Below, one piece after another: positions 8,056 to 15,772 of a DNA stretch of 52,774 bases. The DNA comes from Anaerolineae bacterium UTCFX1 (GTDB lineage Bacteria > Chloroflexota > Anaerolineae > Anaerolineales > Villigracilaceae): contig MWTB01000013.1 of assembly GCA_002050275.1 (NCBI GenBank), forward strand, positions 1-52,774, given 5' to 3'. Every line of letters begins with the position of its first letter. Within the stretch, counting starts at the first letter, position 1. Made by a program: the position numbers and the translations under genes. Below the pieces are notes generated by a model, which saw only the letters and a list, made by a program, of their open reading frames with translations, ran no database searches and was not told the origin of the DNA.

Positions 8056-8078
8056 GACAAATTGTCAATTTGCCCTAC
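8052..8078. repeat. Palindrome bridging ubiA stop and mevalonate kinase start
   Basis: Arms GTAGGACAAATT (8052-8063) and AATTTGCCCTAC (8067-8078) pair at 11 of 12 positions around a three-base loop. The left arm contains the TAG stop of the prenyltransferase, and the right arm ends one base before the mevalonate kinase ATG at 8079. It belongs to the same GTAGGGCA family as 6173-6232. Confidence 0.75.
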
Positions 8079-9041
8079 ATGACTACGTCATCCGCGCCCG
8101 GTAAAATCATTCTCTTTGGCGAACATGCAGTTGTGTACGGACGCCCCGCGCTGGCTGTTCCGGTTGCGCAAGTTCATGCGGATGTAGAGATTCTCGCTTC
8201 CGATTTGACGGGCATCTGGATTCACGCTCCCGGCGTTAATCTTCATGCAGAACTTAACACGCTCCCCTTCGACCATCCAATCGCTTCAGTCATTCGCAAC
8301 TTTTTCTTTCTTGCACGCCGATCCTCCTTCCCCAACGGGAGAGGGGCTAGGGGCGAGGGTAAATCCCCCAACCTCCAAATCAACATCACTTCATCTATCC
8401 CCGTCGCATCGGGACTCGGCTCCGGCGCAGCAGTGACGGTTGCCCTCGTCCGCGCGTTGTCTTCACATTTGAATCATCCAATGACAGATGAGGACATAAA
8501 TTCCTTTGCGTATGATATTGAAAAACTTCATCACGGCAGACCCTCGGGAATTGACAACACGGTTGTCGCGTATGCCAAGCCGGTTTATTTTGTGAAAGGT
8601 CAGCCAATTGAAGTTTTCAAGGTTGGTAAACCGCTCACCATCGTCATCGGCGATACGGGCATCTCCGCGCCGACGAAAGAGTCGGTGGCGGATGTGAGAA
8701 AACTGTGGGAAGCGGATAATACAAAATGGGAAAGTATGTTTGATAAAGTTGGGGAGATTGCGAAACACGCGCGAGAAGAAATAGAGATTGGAGACTGGAG
8801 ACTGCTCGGCGAGTTGATGAATCGAAATCATGCGCTGTTGCAAGAAATGACGGTCTCCTCGCCCGAGCTGGATACATTGGTCGAGGCGGCGCGAAAGGCT
8901 GGAGCAGTTGGGGCAAAACTAAGCGGCGGAGGACGCGGCGGGAACATGATCGCGCTTGCCGAGGCGGAAAAGGCTGATGATATTTCATTCGCTTTAATTT
9001 CTGCGGGCGCGAAGAATACGATCGTCGCGCGAATTTCATGA
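8079..9041 (+). CDS. mvk: Mevalonate kinase (GHMP kinase family)
   Basis: A 320-residue GHMP kinase. Residues 5-20 (SAPGKIILFGEHAVVY) are the typical N-terminus, SIPVASGLGSGAA at about 106-118 is the phosphate-binding motif 2, GRPSGIDN at 153-160 is the substrate loop, and KLSGGGRGGNMIAL near residue 290 is motif 3. It phosphorylates mevalonate with ATP, indicating isoprenoid synthesis by a mevalonate-type route. Two repeat-derived segments are visible: residues about 79-97 come from a GC-rich dispersed element (8322-8361) at the position preceding motif 2, and residues about 236-242 come from three heptamers (8785-8805). The start is chosen at 8079 by homology; a longer upstream frame overlaps ubiA. 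No Shine-Dalgarno is present, so expression may depend on coupling or on the palindrome. Confidence 0.93.
   Translation: MTTSSAPGKIILFGEHAVVYGRPALAVPVAQVHADVEILASDLTGIWIHAPGVNLHAELNTLPFDHPIASVIRNFFFLARRSSFPNGRGARGEGKSPNLQINITSSIPVASGLGSGAAVTVALVRALSSHLNHPMTDEDINSFAYDIEKLHHGRPSGIDNTVVAYAKPVYFVKGQPIEVFKVGKPLTIVIGDTGISAPTKESVADVRKLWEADNTKWESMFDKVGEIAKHAREEIEIGDWRLLGELMNRNHALLQEMTVSSPELDTLVEAARKAGAVGAKLSGGGRGGNMIALAEAEKADDISFALISAGAKNTIVARIS
8322..8361. repeat. Dispersed GC-rich element in frame inside mevalonate kinase
   Basis: The segment CCTCCTTCCCCAACGGGAGA continues into GGGGCTAGGGGCGAGGGT. This resembles a commonplace 'CCTCTCCC..GGGAGAGGG..AGGGCGAGGG' dispersed element known from many bacterial genomes (recollection, not searched). 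It encodes about 13 extra residues (RSSFPNGRGARGEGK) just before the conserved phosphate-binding motif. Confidence 0.55.
8785..8805. repeat. Heptamer array inside mevalonate kinase
   Basis: Three consecutive units AGATTGG AGACTGG AGACTGC are translated as EIGDWRLL. The unit type recurs (inverted) at 12944-12995 and 22479-22506. Confidence 0.6.
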
Positions 9042-9215
9042 AACAGATCGCGCGCGCAGACGGCGGCTTGCTCGCGCCAGCGCTGGATTGCATGGCGGCG
9101 GATTTCACCATCTTGATGTCGATCCGCGCCATGACGTTGTAGTCTGTGGCTGAACCATCGCCGCGGGATGAAAGTTTATGAGTTCTGAGATCGTCTCAAT
9201 TGCGCTGGAGAAAAA

Positions 9216-10130
9216 ATGAACCAACCACAGACAGAAACCAAATCAGAATTTTCGATCCATCCCAAAACAATGATGGGAGCGATCTCGCTCACGGTGGCTA
9301 ATCTCGACAATCAGCTCGAGTTCTACCAAAAGGTGATGGGGTTCAAACTTCATTGGCGAGAGGGGAACAAGGCTGGCTTGGGGTCGGGCGGCAAGGATGT
9401 GCTTCTCCTTACCGAAGAACCCAACGTGAAAAAATATCGCGGCGTGACGGGTTTGTATCACGTGGCATATTTGTTTCCGAATCGCCGCCAACTCGCCATT
9501 GCGGTTGGTCGTCTATTTGCGTTGAAATATCCCAACGCGCCGACCGATCACATCATGACGAAGACCACCTACCTCGATGACCTTGAATACAACGGCATCG
9601 AACTCTATTGCGAGTCGCCCGAAGACGGCGCGTGGACGTTCAAGGATGGCAAGTTCGAGACATATCGCAAAGACGGCTCGTGGAGCGACGGGCGCGAGGC
9701 GCTTGACCTCGATGAACTATTCAGCCATCTCAAAGAAGATGATAAATTGGATGTCTCTGTTCCGCCCGAATTGAAGATCGGGCATGTGCATCTCCACGTC
9801 CGCGATGTGGATGAAGCGGTGGATTTTTATCACGGCGTCATCGGCTTCGACATCATGGGCGTTGCGAAGCCTTTCCAAATGGGATTCGTCTCCGCGGGCG
9901 GCTATCATCACCACCTCGGACTCAACACCTGGCAGGGACGCGGCGCGCCGCCTCCTCCGCCCGATGCGGTTGGACTGCGTTTCTTCACTATCGAGTTGCC
10001 GAATCAACAAGCGTACGATGCTGTCGTCGCGCGCGTGGATAAGGCTGGCATCTCATCGAACATGACCGAGGCGGGTCTGCTGTTGCATGATCCGTCGCAG
10101 AATGGCGTTGTGTTGCGAGTCGCATCGTAA
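9216..10130 (+). CDS. VOC-superfamily dioxygenase/glyoxalase-like protein
   Basis: A 304-residue protein made of two vicinal-oxygen-chelate modules (residues about 20-135 and 187-303). The first contains VANLDNQLEFYQKVMGFKL and GLYHVAYLFPNR, the second HVHLHVRDVDEAVDFYHGVIGFD and HHHLGLNTW. Metal-binding His and Glu residues typical of CatE-type catechol 2,3-dioxygenases are in place (HV in strand 1, YHHHLGLN in the central strand, FFTIEL late in module 2). A Fe(II) or Mn(II) extradiol dioxygenase is the closest family; the substrate cannot be told. GGAG lies seven bases before the ATG. It ends at a bidirectional terminator facing the next gene. Confidence 0.85.
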   Translation: MNQPQTETKSEFSIHPKTMMGAISLTVANLDNQLEFYQKVMGFKLHWREGNKAGLGSGGKDVLLLTEEPNVKKYRGVTGLYHVAYLFPNRRQLAIAVGRLFALKYPNAPTDHIMTKTTYLDDLEYNGIELYCESPEDGAWTFKDGKFETYRKDGSWSDGREALDLDELFSHLKEDDKLDVSVPPELKIGHVHLHVRDVDEAVDFYHGVIGFDIMGVAKPFQMGFVSAGGYHHHLGLNTWQGRGAPPPPPDAVGLRFFTIELPNQQAYDAVVARVDKAGISSNMTEAGLLLHDPSQNGVVLRVAS

Positions 10131-10140
10131 GGCGGATTGC

Positions 10141-10163
10141 CCCTTCGACATGCTCAGGGCAGC
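10141..10163. repeat. TTCGA palindromic repeat copy
   Basis: CCCTTCGACATGCTCAGGGC plus three bases. It is nearly identical to 493-514, here between two convergent genes. Confidence 0.7.
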
Positions 10164-10187
10164 ATCCGCCCCACGAAAATGTCAAAA

Positions 10188-10216
10188 ACATCCGAAGCCG
10201 CGCTGACTTCGGATGT
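10188..10216 (-). terminator. Intrinsic terminator between convergent genes
   Basis: Perfect 10-bp arms ACATCCGAAG and CTTCGGATGT around a nine-base loop. On the minus strand the hairpin is followed by TTTTTGAC, giving a U-tract for the oxidoreductase gene ending at 10224. On the plus strand only a weak TTCG-ATTCTATTT follows. Confidence 0.75.
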
Positions 10217-10223
10217 TTCGATT

Positions 10224-11705
10224 CTATTTCAAAACTTTTAGCACGTTTCGCCCCGCCGCCCCGCTAACTCCGCCCCCGCCATGGACTCCGCTTCCGCACA
10301 GATACAAATTGTCAATCGGGGTTTTGTGATTCGACCAGCCAGGGATGGGACGCATGAATAGGAATTGATCGAGCATCAATTGCCCGTGATTGATATCGCC
10401 TTCTGAGAGGCCGTAGGTCTGTTCAAGATCAAGAGGGGTGATGGATTTACGATTTACGATTGACGATTTTAGATTGGGAAAGTGTTCCGCTAATGTATTG
10501 ATCGCCAGATTTTCAACCTTCGCACGTTCCACTTTCCACTCACTACTTTTCAGGTGGTATGGCGCGAATTGAAAATGAATCGAAACCACATTTCCTAAAG
10601 TTGTGACTTCCAGATAGGGCTTCTCAGAAATCTCACCGTACTTCGCCGCATCATACGCCTTCTCCAAATATTTGATAGATGGCGCAACACACAAAGTCCC
10701 TGCGGGGATTCCGTGATTACCATTTGTTTGCAAATGTATCTTCGCCACCGAGCCGCGCATTTTGATGGATTGTGTGTGCCAGACAAATTCGGGCGGTAAA
10801 TCTTGCGCGCCGACGAGTTTGAGCAAGGTGTGTTTCGGGTCTGCGGATGAAAGGATCGCATCTGCAGAAATTTCTTCGCCGTTTGATAAGGTCACGCCTT
10901 TGGCGATTTGATTTTCGATTTTGATTTTTGCAACTTCGGCATCGGTTCTAATCTCGCCGCCAAAGGATTTAACGGCATTTGCCAAAACAGATGTAACCTC
11001 GCCTGCCTTACCAACATTTGAATGAGCCAACTCGCCGCGATTCAACCAATTATGGATTAGCGTGTATCCCGTCCCCGCGGACATGGGTCCCAGCGTGGAG
11101 CCGTGAATCGCCACCGAAGCAATCGCCGCTTTGACAATTTCAGATTCAAAATATTCTTCTACCAACTCCTGCGCAGACATCGGCAATGCGCGGATAAAGT
11201 TAAGCATATCCTTTCTGCCAGCCAAGCGCAGTTCGAGACCGAGTTCTAAAAGTCCATAACCATCACGCAGACTCATGTTCTTTGGCAAGCGCGGCATGAT
11301 GGTCGCGTAAGCGACATCTAAAATGCTCGCGGCTTTATCCATAAAGCGGACAAATTCATTCCATCTGCTCGCATCTTTTTTGGAGAATCGTTTTATGGAT
11401 TCTTCGTTGAGAGTTAAATGATTTCCATCTGGCTGTAAAGAAATAAACGCTGGTCGAGACGTTCCGTCGAGACCAGAAAGCGGTAATTTCAAATCTTTGA
11501 TAATGTCAGGTCGTAGATTTCCGCCCGTTTGCACAGAATCGACGGCGAAATTTTCGCCGAAGGATTCTGTCACTACCGTCCCGCCGACGATGGAACGGCG
11601 TTCAAGGACTAAAACTTTTTTGCCTTGCTTGGCTAGATATGCGGCGGCAACTAAACCGTTATGTCCAGCCCCGATGATGATGTATTCAAATTGATTTTGT
11701 GCCAT
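10224..11705 (-). CDS. PYROXD2-like FAD-dependent oxidoreductase (phytoene desaturase family)
   Basis: A 493-residue flavoprotein. The N-terminus YIIIGAGHNGLVAAAYLAKQ is the GxGxxG dinucleotide-binding fold, followed by LERRSIVGG. The end has the family motif LYLCGSGVHGGGGVSGAAGRN, binding the FAD pyrophosphate. PYROXD2-type enzymes resemble carotenoid desaturases, but their bacterial substrates are unknown. A second intact paralogue lies at 12990-14585, and a 5' stub of a third lies between them. Codons 409-421, ahead of the conserved ITPLDLEQTYG, are built from five heptamer repeats (10445-10479). The 3' end faces a strong terminator. Confidence 0.88.
   Translation of the reverse strand: MAQNQFEYIIIGAGHNGLVAAAYLAKQGKKVLVLERRSIVGGTVVTESFGENFAVDSVQTGGNLRPDIIKDLKLPLSGLDGTSRPAFISLQPDGNHLTLNEESIKRFSKKDASRWNEFVRFMDKAASILDVAYATIMPRLPKNMSLRDGYGLLELGLELRLAGRKDMLNFIRALPMSAQELVEEYFESEIVKAAIASVAIHGSTLGPMSAGTGYTLIHNWLNRGELAHSNVGKAGEVTSVLANAVKSFGGEIRTDAEVAKIKIENQIAKGVTLSNGEEISADAILSSADPKHTLLKLVGAQDLPPEFVWHTQSIKMRGSVAKIHLQTNGNHGIPAGTLCVAPSIKYLEKAYDAAKYGEISEKPYLEVTTLGNVVSIHFQFAPYHLKSSEWKVERAKVENLAINTLAEHFPNLKSSIVNRKSITPLDLEQTYGLSEGDINHGQLMLDQFLFMRPIPGWSNHKTPIDNLYLCGSGVHGGGGVSGAAGRNVLKVLK
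10445..10479. repeat. Five-unit heptamer array inside the oxidoreductase
   Basis: Units ATTTACG ATTTACG ATTGACG ATTTTAG ATTGGGA follow one another without spacers. The same unit family occurs at 47953-47980 inside the 3' end of the biotin carboxylase gene. Here it is translated on the minus strand as PNLKSSIVNRKS. Confidence 0.8.
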
Positions 11706-11740
11706 AAAAATTCCTTTTTACTCGCAATGTTGTTTTACCT

Positions 11741-11880
11741 GCCATGCCCGCACGGGGATACCCTAACGGGCACATGTGAACCCCCGTGCTATTCGTACAA
11801 AGTCCGCTGAAAGCGGATTAGCCGACTTTCAGTCGGTTTCGTAAGAATAGCGTGGACGTTCACGTCCATGCGGGTTGCCC
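11741..11880. repeat. Composite multi-hairpin repeat element
   Basis: Three perfect small hairpins stand in a row: TCCGCT-gaa-AGCGGA, CCGACT-ttc-AGTCGG and GGACGT-tc-ACGTCC. Flanking segments CGTGCTATTC and GAATAGCGTG pair as an outer stem, and GCCCG/CGGGC pairs occur at the left side. No ORF is present. The element abuts the broken start of a third PYROXD2 paralogue, so its insertion or a recombination across it probably caused that deletion. Confidence 0.65.
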
Positions 11881-11882
11881 CG

Positions 11883-11924
11883 CCCCGCGCCGATGATTAT
11901 GGTGGCGTAGTGATTAGATGTCAT
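11883..11924 (-). pseudogene. 5' stub of a third PYROXD2-like gene
   Basis: On the minus strand an ATG at 11924 begins MTSNHYATIIIGAG, closely matching the first residues of the intact paralogue at 14585 (MTSNTYDAIIIGGG). Similarity ends abruptly at the composite repeat element. Only about 14 codons remain. Confidence 0.65.
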
Positions 11925-11935
11925 TTTGTTCTCTT

Positions 11936-12853
11936 TTATTTATGTTTTAAATTGAAATAATATCCATCAGCATAATATCCAATTTCGTCATTCGACAAAA
12001 TATCGAAATAAGCTAGAGGTTTTCCGCCACAAATTACTATCAATTCGCCAATAGACGGTATTCCATACCATGATGCTCTTCCTTTGCCATAGAAAGGTTT
12101 ATTGAATTCGTATTCAGGAGATGGGCATGTGCAACCGAAATGACAAGCGGTGTCAGTTGTGTATTTATTTTTTTCAATCGAGACGGATTGAAATTTTTCT
12201 ACGTCTTCTCTAGACATCAAACTTCCCCCAACACTTTGGTATGAATCTAGTTGGTAATCACCAAAAACAAATTGGCTTTCAGGATAATCTGGGTGTGCAG
12301 CTTGGGCAGTTGCACCTTCAACTGTTGTAGGAGTAAGACTACGAAAAGAACAGTAATCACCCATTCTAATTATCAGTATTTTAGTATCGCTACAAGTGCT
12401 TTCTTTGCAAATTGATGAATACCAGACGTCGCCAATAAGAACACCATACATGTTTATAAAAGTATTTTCCAAGTTGGCATTTAGAAAAACTAATTGATTT
12501 TCACTACTGAAAATCTCATTGAATCTTTCAACAAACTCATCTTTTGTTTCAATCTTATCTCCTTTATTTCGCCCACACTGCGAAATTGGAAGATAAATCT
12601 TATCTGCAAGAGAACTGATATTTTTATCTTTTATATCTAAATGTACTTCCTCATAAAAAGAAAAAATTTCTTCTGGAGACATTCCACTACGAAAAGCATT
12701 ATCCACGATACTTGCGGGCAGTGATGTGTTAGTTGGGTTTACAGTAGGTAGTGATAATGGTGTATTTGTTGAAATAGGATAGACAGTTGTTTCCTGATTT
12801 GTACAAGAAATCAAAGCAAGAACAAGAAATAAGCAAAAAACGATTTTTTTCAT
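11936..12853 (-). CDS. AT-rich putative lipoprotein, unknown function
   Basis: A 305-residue protein with a lipoprotein signal: MKKIVFCLFLVLALISC, with the lipobox LISC giving Cys17. A Thr/Ser/Pro-rich linker follows to about residue 45. The body contains two acidic helical stretches and several cysteine pairs (for example CKESTCSD and CHFGCTCPSPEYE), suggesting an exported, disulfide-containing domain. I do not recognise the family. Base composition is clearly lower in GC than the neighbours, with AAT/AAA/TTT-rich codons, and it sits between two PYROXD2 genes beside repeat elements, which suggests acquisition by transfer. Confidence 0.75.
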   Translation of the reverse strand: MKKIVFCLFLVLALISCTNQETTVYPISTNTPLSLPTVNPTNTSLPASIVDNAFRSGMSPEEIFSFYEEVHLDIKDKNISSLADKIYLPISQCGRNKGDKIETKDEFVERFNEIFSSENQLVFLNANLENTFINMYGVLIGDVWYSSICKESTCSDTKILIIRMGDYCSFRSLTPTTVEGATAQAAHPDYPESQFVFGDYQLDSYQSVGGSLMSREDVEKFQSVSIEKNKYTTDTACHFGCTCPSPEYEFNKPFYGKGRASWYGIPSIGELIVICGGKPLAYFDILSNDEIGYYADGYYFNLKHK

Positions 12854-12943
12854 ATATTTAATTCACTCAACTCAAAGCGTAGACCAAACTCCATTTGACA
12901 GAACCAACTTCCACTCAAGAACGAAGCGGTTCTTAATCCACAA

Positions 12944-12995
12944 ACCAATTCTCCAATCCTCTAATTCTCCAATCTCCAATTACCACTTACTAATT
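12944..12995. repeat. Heptamer array at the 3' end of the second PYROXD2 gene
   Basis: Degenerate units such as AATCTCC AATTACC ACTTACT AATTCCC form this stretch, with some eight-base units. On the minus strand the TAG stop codon of the oxidoreductase (12990-12992) lies within it. Apart from this the gap 12854-12989 has no feature. Confidence 0.65.
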
Positions 12996-14585
12996 CCCAT
13001 CCTTCAAAATCTCCTTCGCCGCCAACATCCCCGCCGCGCCCATCACTCCGCCGCCTGGATGCGCGCCGCTTGCGCCGAAATAATAACCTTTGAGCGGCGT
13101 GCGGAAGTCCGCCCATTGCGGCGTGGGGCGTAGGAAAAAGATTTGATGCAATAACAACTCGCCGTGAAAAATATTTCCGCCCGTGATGCCCGCGATGGCT
13201 TCGATATCTTTCGGCGAAATCACTTGCATGCCCACAATACATTTGCGGATGTTCGGCGCATATTGCTCGATGGTCGAGATGACGGCTTCACCGAGTTCAT
13301 TTCGTTTTTCATCATTCCAGCCGCCTTCCAAATCATACGGCGCATATTGCACAAAGCAAGACATCACATGTTGCCCAGGCGGCGCCATATCGGGGTCAAT
13401 CATCGAAGGGAAAATCATATCGAGATACGGTCGCTTCGAAATCTGCCCATACTTCGCGTCGTCATACGCGCGCTCGATGTAATCAATGCTCGGGCTAATT
13501 GAAACCGCGCCGCGATGCAAAATCGATTCGTGTCCTTTTTCAAACGGCATTGCCGTAAAGTTTGGCAATTCGCTCAGCGCGATATTCACCTTGCCCGACG
13601 AGCCGCGTGTGCGGAAATTTTTTATAGACGTGACAAAATCATCGGGCAAATATTTTTGTTCAACGAATTGCAGGAATGTTCTTTTTGGATCAGCGGCAGA
13701 CATGACGACTTTGGATTGAATCTCATCGCCATTTTCAAGGATGACGCCCACTGCGCTTCCTCCCTTGACCTTGACCTGGTTCACCGAACAATCGACTCTT
13801 ATCTCCACCCCCAGCGCTTGCGCCGCGTTAAGGATGGAGCCGCTGACTCCGCCAGAGCCGTTCTTGGCAAAACCCCACGCGCGAAATGCGCCGTCAATTT
13901 CGCCCATGTAATGATGGAGCAAAACATACGCCGTCCCAGGCGAACGCGGACCGAGAAACGTGCCGATGATTCCGCTGGCGGCTTTTGTGCCTTTGAGCGC
14001 GTCGGTCTCGAACCACTCTTCGAGCAAATCCGCGGATGATTGTGTAGCAAGTTTGGCAATCGTATAAAGTTCTTTTTCTTTCAAACTTGCGGCATATTGA
14101 CCGACTTTCAATAATCCCATCATGTCACGAACACTTAACGAAGATGGGTCAGGCGGAATCAAATTGATGATCGGCTTGATCGCTTTCGCCGCACGCGCCA
14201 TGACTCGCGCATATTCATCATACGCTTCGGCATCTTTCGGCGAGTGACGATAAATCTCGCGGCGAGTCAGATCGTGGTCATCCCACGCGGCGAGATAATC
14301 CCCGTTTTCCATTGGCGTGAATGTGGAAGGTAATGGAAGAATTTTCAATCCATGCTTGGGCAATTCCAAATCACGGATGATCTCTGGGCGCAACAGACTC
14401 ACCACATACGAAAATTCCGTGAATTTATACCCAGGGAAAATCTCCTCCGTCACCGCCGCCCCGCCGACGATATGCCTGCGCTCGAGCACAACCACTTTCT
14501 TGCCTGCTCGCGCCAAATACGCGGCGGCAACTAAGCCGTTATGTCCGCCCCCGATGATAATTGCGTCGTAAGTGTTTGATGTCAT
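12990..14585 (-). CDS. PYROXD2-like FAD-dependent oxidoreductase, paralogue
   Basis: A 531-residue member of the phytoene desaturase/PYROXD2 family. YDAIIIGGGHNGLVAAAYLARA (residues 6-27) binds the FAD ADP moiety, followed by VLERRHIVGGAA, and the C-terminus carries YYFGASGAHPGGGVMGAAG. Relative to the paralogue ending at 10224 it keeps the fuller middle region (HHYMGEIDGAF, typical of longer family members). It is therefore likely the ancestral-type copy and the pair arose by duplication. No Shine-Dalgarno is evident; the 160-base gap upstream to 14748 is AT-rich and separates it from a divergent gene. Substrate unknown. Confidence 0.88.
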   Translation of the reverse strand: MTSNTYDAIIIGGGHNGLVAAAYLARAGKKVVVLERRHIVGGAAVTEEIFPGYKFTEFSYVVSLLRPEIIRDLELPKHGLKILPLPSTFTPMENGDYLAAWDDHDLTRREIYRHSPKDAEAYDEYARVMARAAKAIKPIINLIPPDPSSLSVRDMMGLLKVGQYAASLKEKELYTIAKLATQSSADLLEEWFETDALKGTKAASGIIGTFLGPRSPGTAYVLLHHYMGEIDGAFRAWGFAKNGSGGVSGSILNAAQALGVEIRVDCSVNQVKVKGGSAVGVILENGDEIQSKVVMSAADPKRTFLQFVEQKYLPDDFVTSIKNFRTRGSSGKVNIALSELPNFTAMPFEKGHESILHRGAVSISPSIDYIERAYDDAKYGQISKRPYLDMIFPSMIDPDMAPPGQHVMSCFVQYAPYDLEGGWNDEKRNELGEAVISTIEQYAPNIRKCIVGMQVISPKDIEAIAGITGGNIFHGELLLHQIFFLRPTPQWADFRTPLKGYYFGASGAHPGGGVMGAAGMLAAKEILKDGN

Positions 14586-14747
14586 GAATAATTCCTTATG
14601 CTTTTGTTTTACTAATTAAATTTTCACAGATTTGTTGATTTTTAAGTAAATTCCGCATATACTCTAATGAAACATAAAACAGAAATTTAGTTGGGTATTT
14701 CAAATAATTCTCTCCGAAGTTTCATTAAATAGCAAGGAGTAATCAAA

Positions 14748-15701
14748 ATGGAACAAAACGAACTTATCTCTGCTCTCATAGCATTTCTTCTTGGTCTTCT
14801 GGCAAAGTTTATTTATGATATTTGGAGTGAAAGGCGAAAGAAAAAATCTTTATTTATAACAAAAACGACTGTAAATTCTTTCACTCTTGGAAATCTAGAA
14901 AAAGAAATTCGTAATCAAATTGAAGTTACTTATAAAAACCATCCGATAAAAAGCGTACAGATTGTTAGAGTGGATGTTGAAAATAATGGTTTTTCAGCGG
15001 TAAAAAATCAATCAATTTCTGTTAGATTTGGCAGTGAAGCAAAAATTATTGGTGAGCCAAAAAGTGAGAGTTCGTCGGAAGATTTGCGCTACGTTGATTA
15101 TGACCCTATCATTAGTCCAAACTCAAGACGAATTCTTGTAAAACTCCTAAGAAAAGGGACAAGACTTTCTTGGAATTTCACTGTAATAAATCATACTCAA
15201 AATGATTTTATAGTTGAGCATGGAGTTGCCTCTCTTGATAAAGATGTAACAGATAGTGACCTTGATGTATCTAGTGCCATTTCAAACGAAAAAATTAGCC
15301 TTGATGTGGTCAGCAGAATTCGGCGGATTCTTGTATATATAGTTCTCATTAAAATTTCTATGCTGTTTCGAGACTCCTTTACTTTTGGTATGCAAGAATT
15401 ATCAAGACCTGTTATGAATGTCTTAATTATATGGATGTGGTTCTTGGTAATTCAAGAAATTAATCGGGGTATCGTACCTTTTGTCGAATGGGTAAAAGAG
15501 TTCACTAATCCTCAAAAAACTATTGAAATTAATAATGCTTCTTTGTCTGAAGGTTCTAACATTATGATTTCAACAGATCAAGGTGATACAAAACCTTCAA
15601 TTACGAAATTAGAGCTAGACAAGAAGATATTACAAGAATTACTAGAAAAATCAGATACTAAAAAAAGTTTACCTAAAAAAACAAGTAGAGCCAAAAAATA
15701 G
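14748..15701 (+). CDS. AT-rich membrane-anchored protein, unknown function
   Basis: A 317-residue protein with an N-terminal membrane segment (residues about 7-25, ISALIAFLLGLLAKFIYDI) followed by a basic ERRKKK stop-transfer. A soluble beta-rich region (about 35-180) follows, then two further hydrophobic segments (about 190-245) and a lysine-rich tail ending KKSLPKKTSRAKK. The soluble part ahead of the second anchor has motifs reminiscent of small membrane-sensor proteins in defence islands, but I cannot assign a family. AAGGAG lies eight bases before the ATG. Codon use and AT content differ sharply from neighbours, as for the lipoprotein at 11936, which points to transfer. Confidence 0.7.
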   Translation: MEQNELISALIAFLLGLLAKFIYDIWSERRKKKSLFITKTTVNSFTLGNLEKEIRNQIEVTYKNHPIKSVQIVRVDVENNGFSAVKNQSISVRFGSEAKIIGEPKSESSSEDLRYVDYDPIISPNSRRILVKLLRKGTRLSWNFTVINHTQNDFIVEHGVASLDKDVTDSDLDVSSAISNEKISLDVVSRIRRILVYIVLIKISMLFRDSFTFGMQELSRPVMNVLIIWMWFLVIQEINRGIVPFVEWVKEFTNPQKTIEINNASLSEGSNIMISTDQGDTKPSITKLELDKKILQELLEKSDTKKSLPKKTSRAKK

Positions 15702-15715
15702 GCTAGAGTATTCGG

Positions 15716-15735
15716 GCTACTCAACCAGCGGGTTT
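15716..15735. repeat. Partial GGTTGAGTAG-family element
   Basis: GGGCTACTCAACCAGCGGGT matches the end of the element at 50001-50060. It is a truncated copy, directly followed by a heptamer array. Confidence 0.55.
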
Positions 15736-15737
15736 TA

Positions 15738-15772
15738 CTGATCACTGATAACTATTCTCTATTCTCTTACTT
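15738..15772. repeat. Heptamer array overlapping the GcvT-like stop codon
   Basis: Five units CTGATCA CTGATAA CTATTCT CTATTCT CTTACTT occur in perfect register. The last one contains (on the minus strand) the TAA of the GcvT-like gene ending at 15767. Confidence 0.75.

Noticed and set aside
9038..9142. A 34-codon ORF overlapping the mevalonate kinase stop (ATGA)
   Set aside because: Its sequence shows no family features; the overlap alone is weak evidence for a gene.
10445..10479. Heptamer arrays considered as a CRISPR or origin iteron array
   Set aside because: Units are seven bases without spacers and too short and degenerate for CRISPR; no DnaA boxes, replication gene or cas gene is near.
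11936..15701. The AT-rich genes as part of a prophage or integrated element
   Set aside because: No integrase, attachment-site duplication, tRNA or phage structural genes are present, and the interleaved oxidoreductases are of normal composition.
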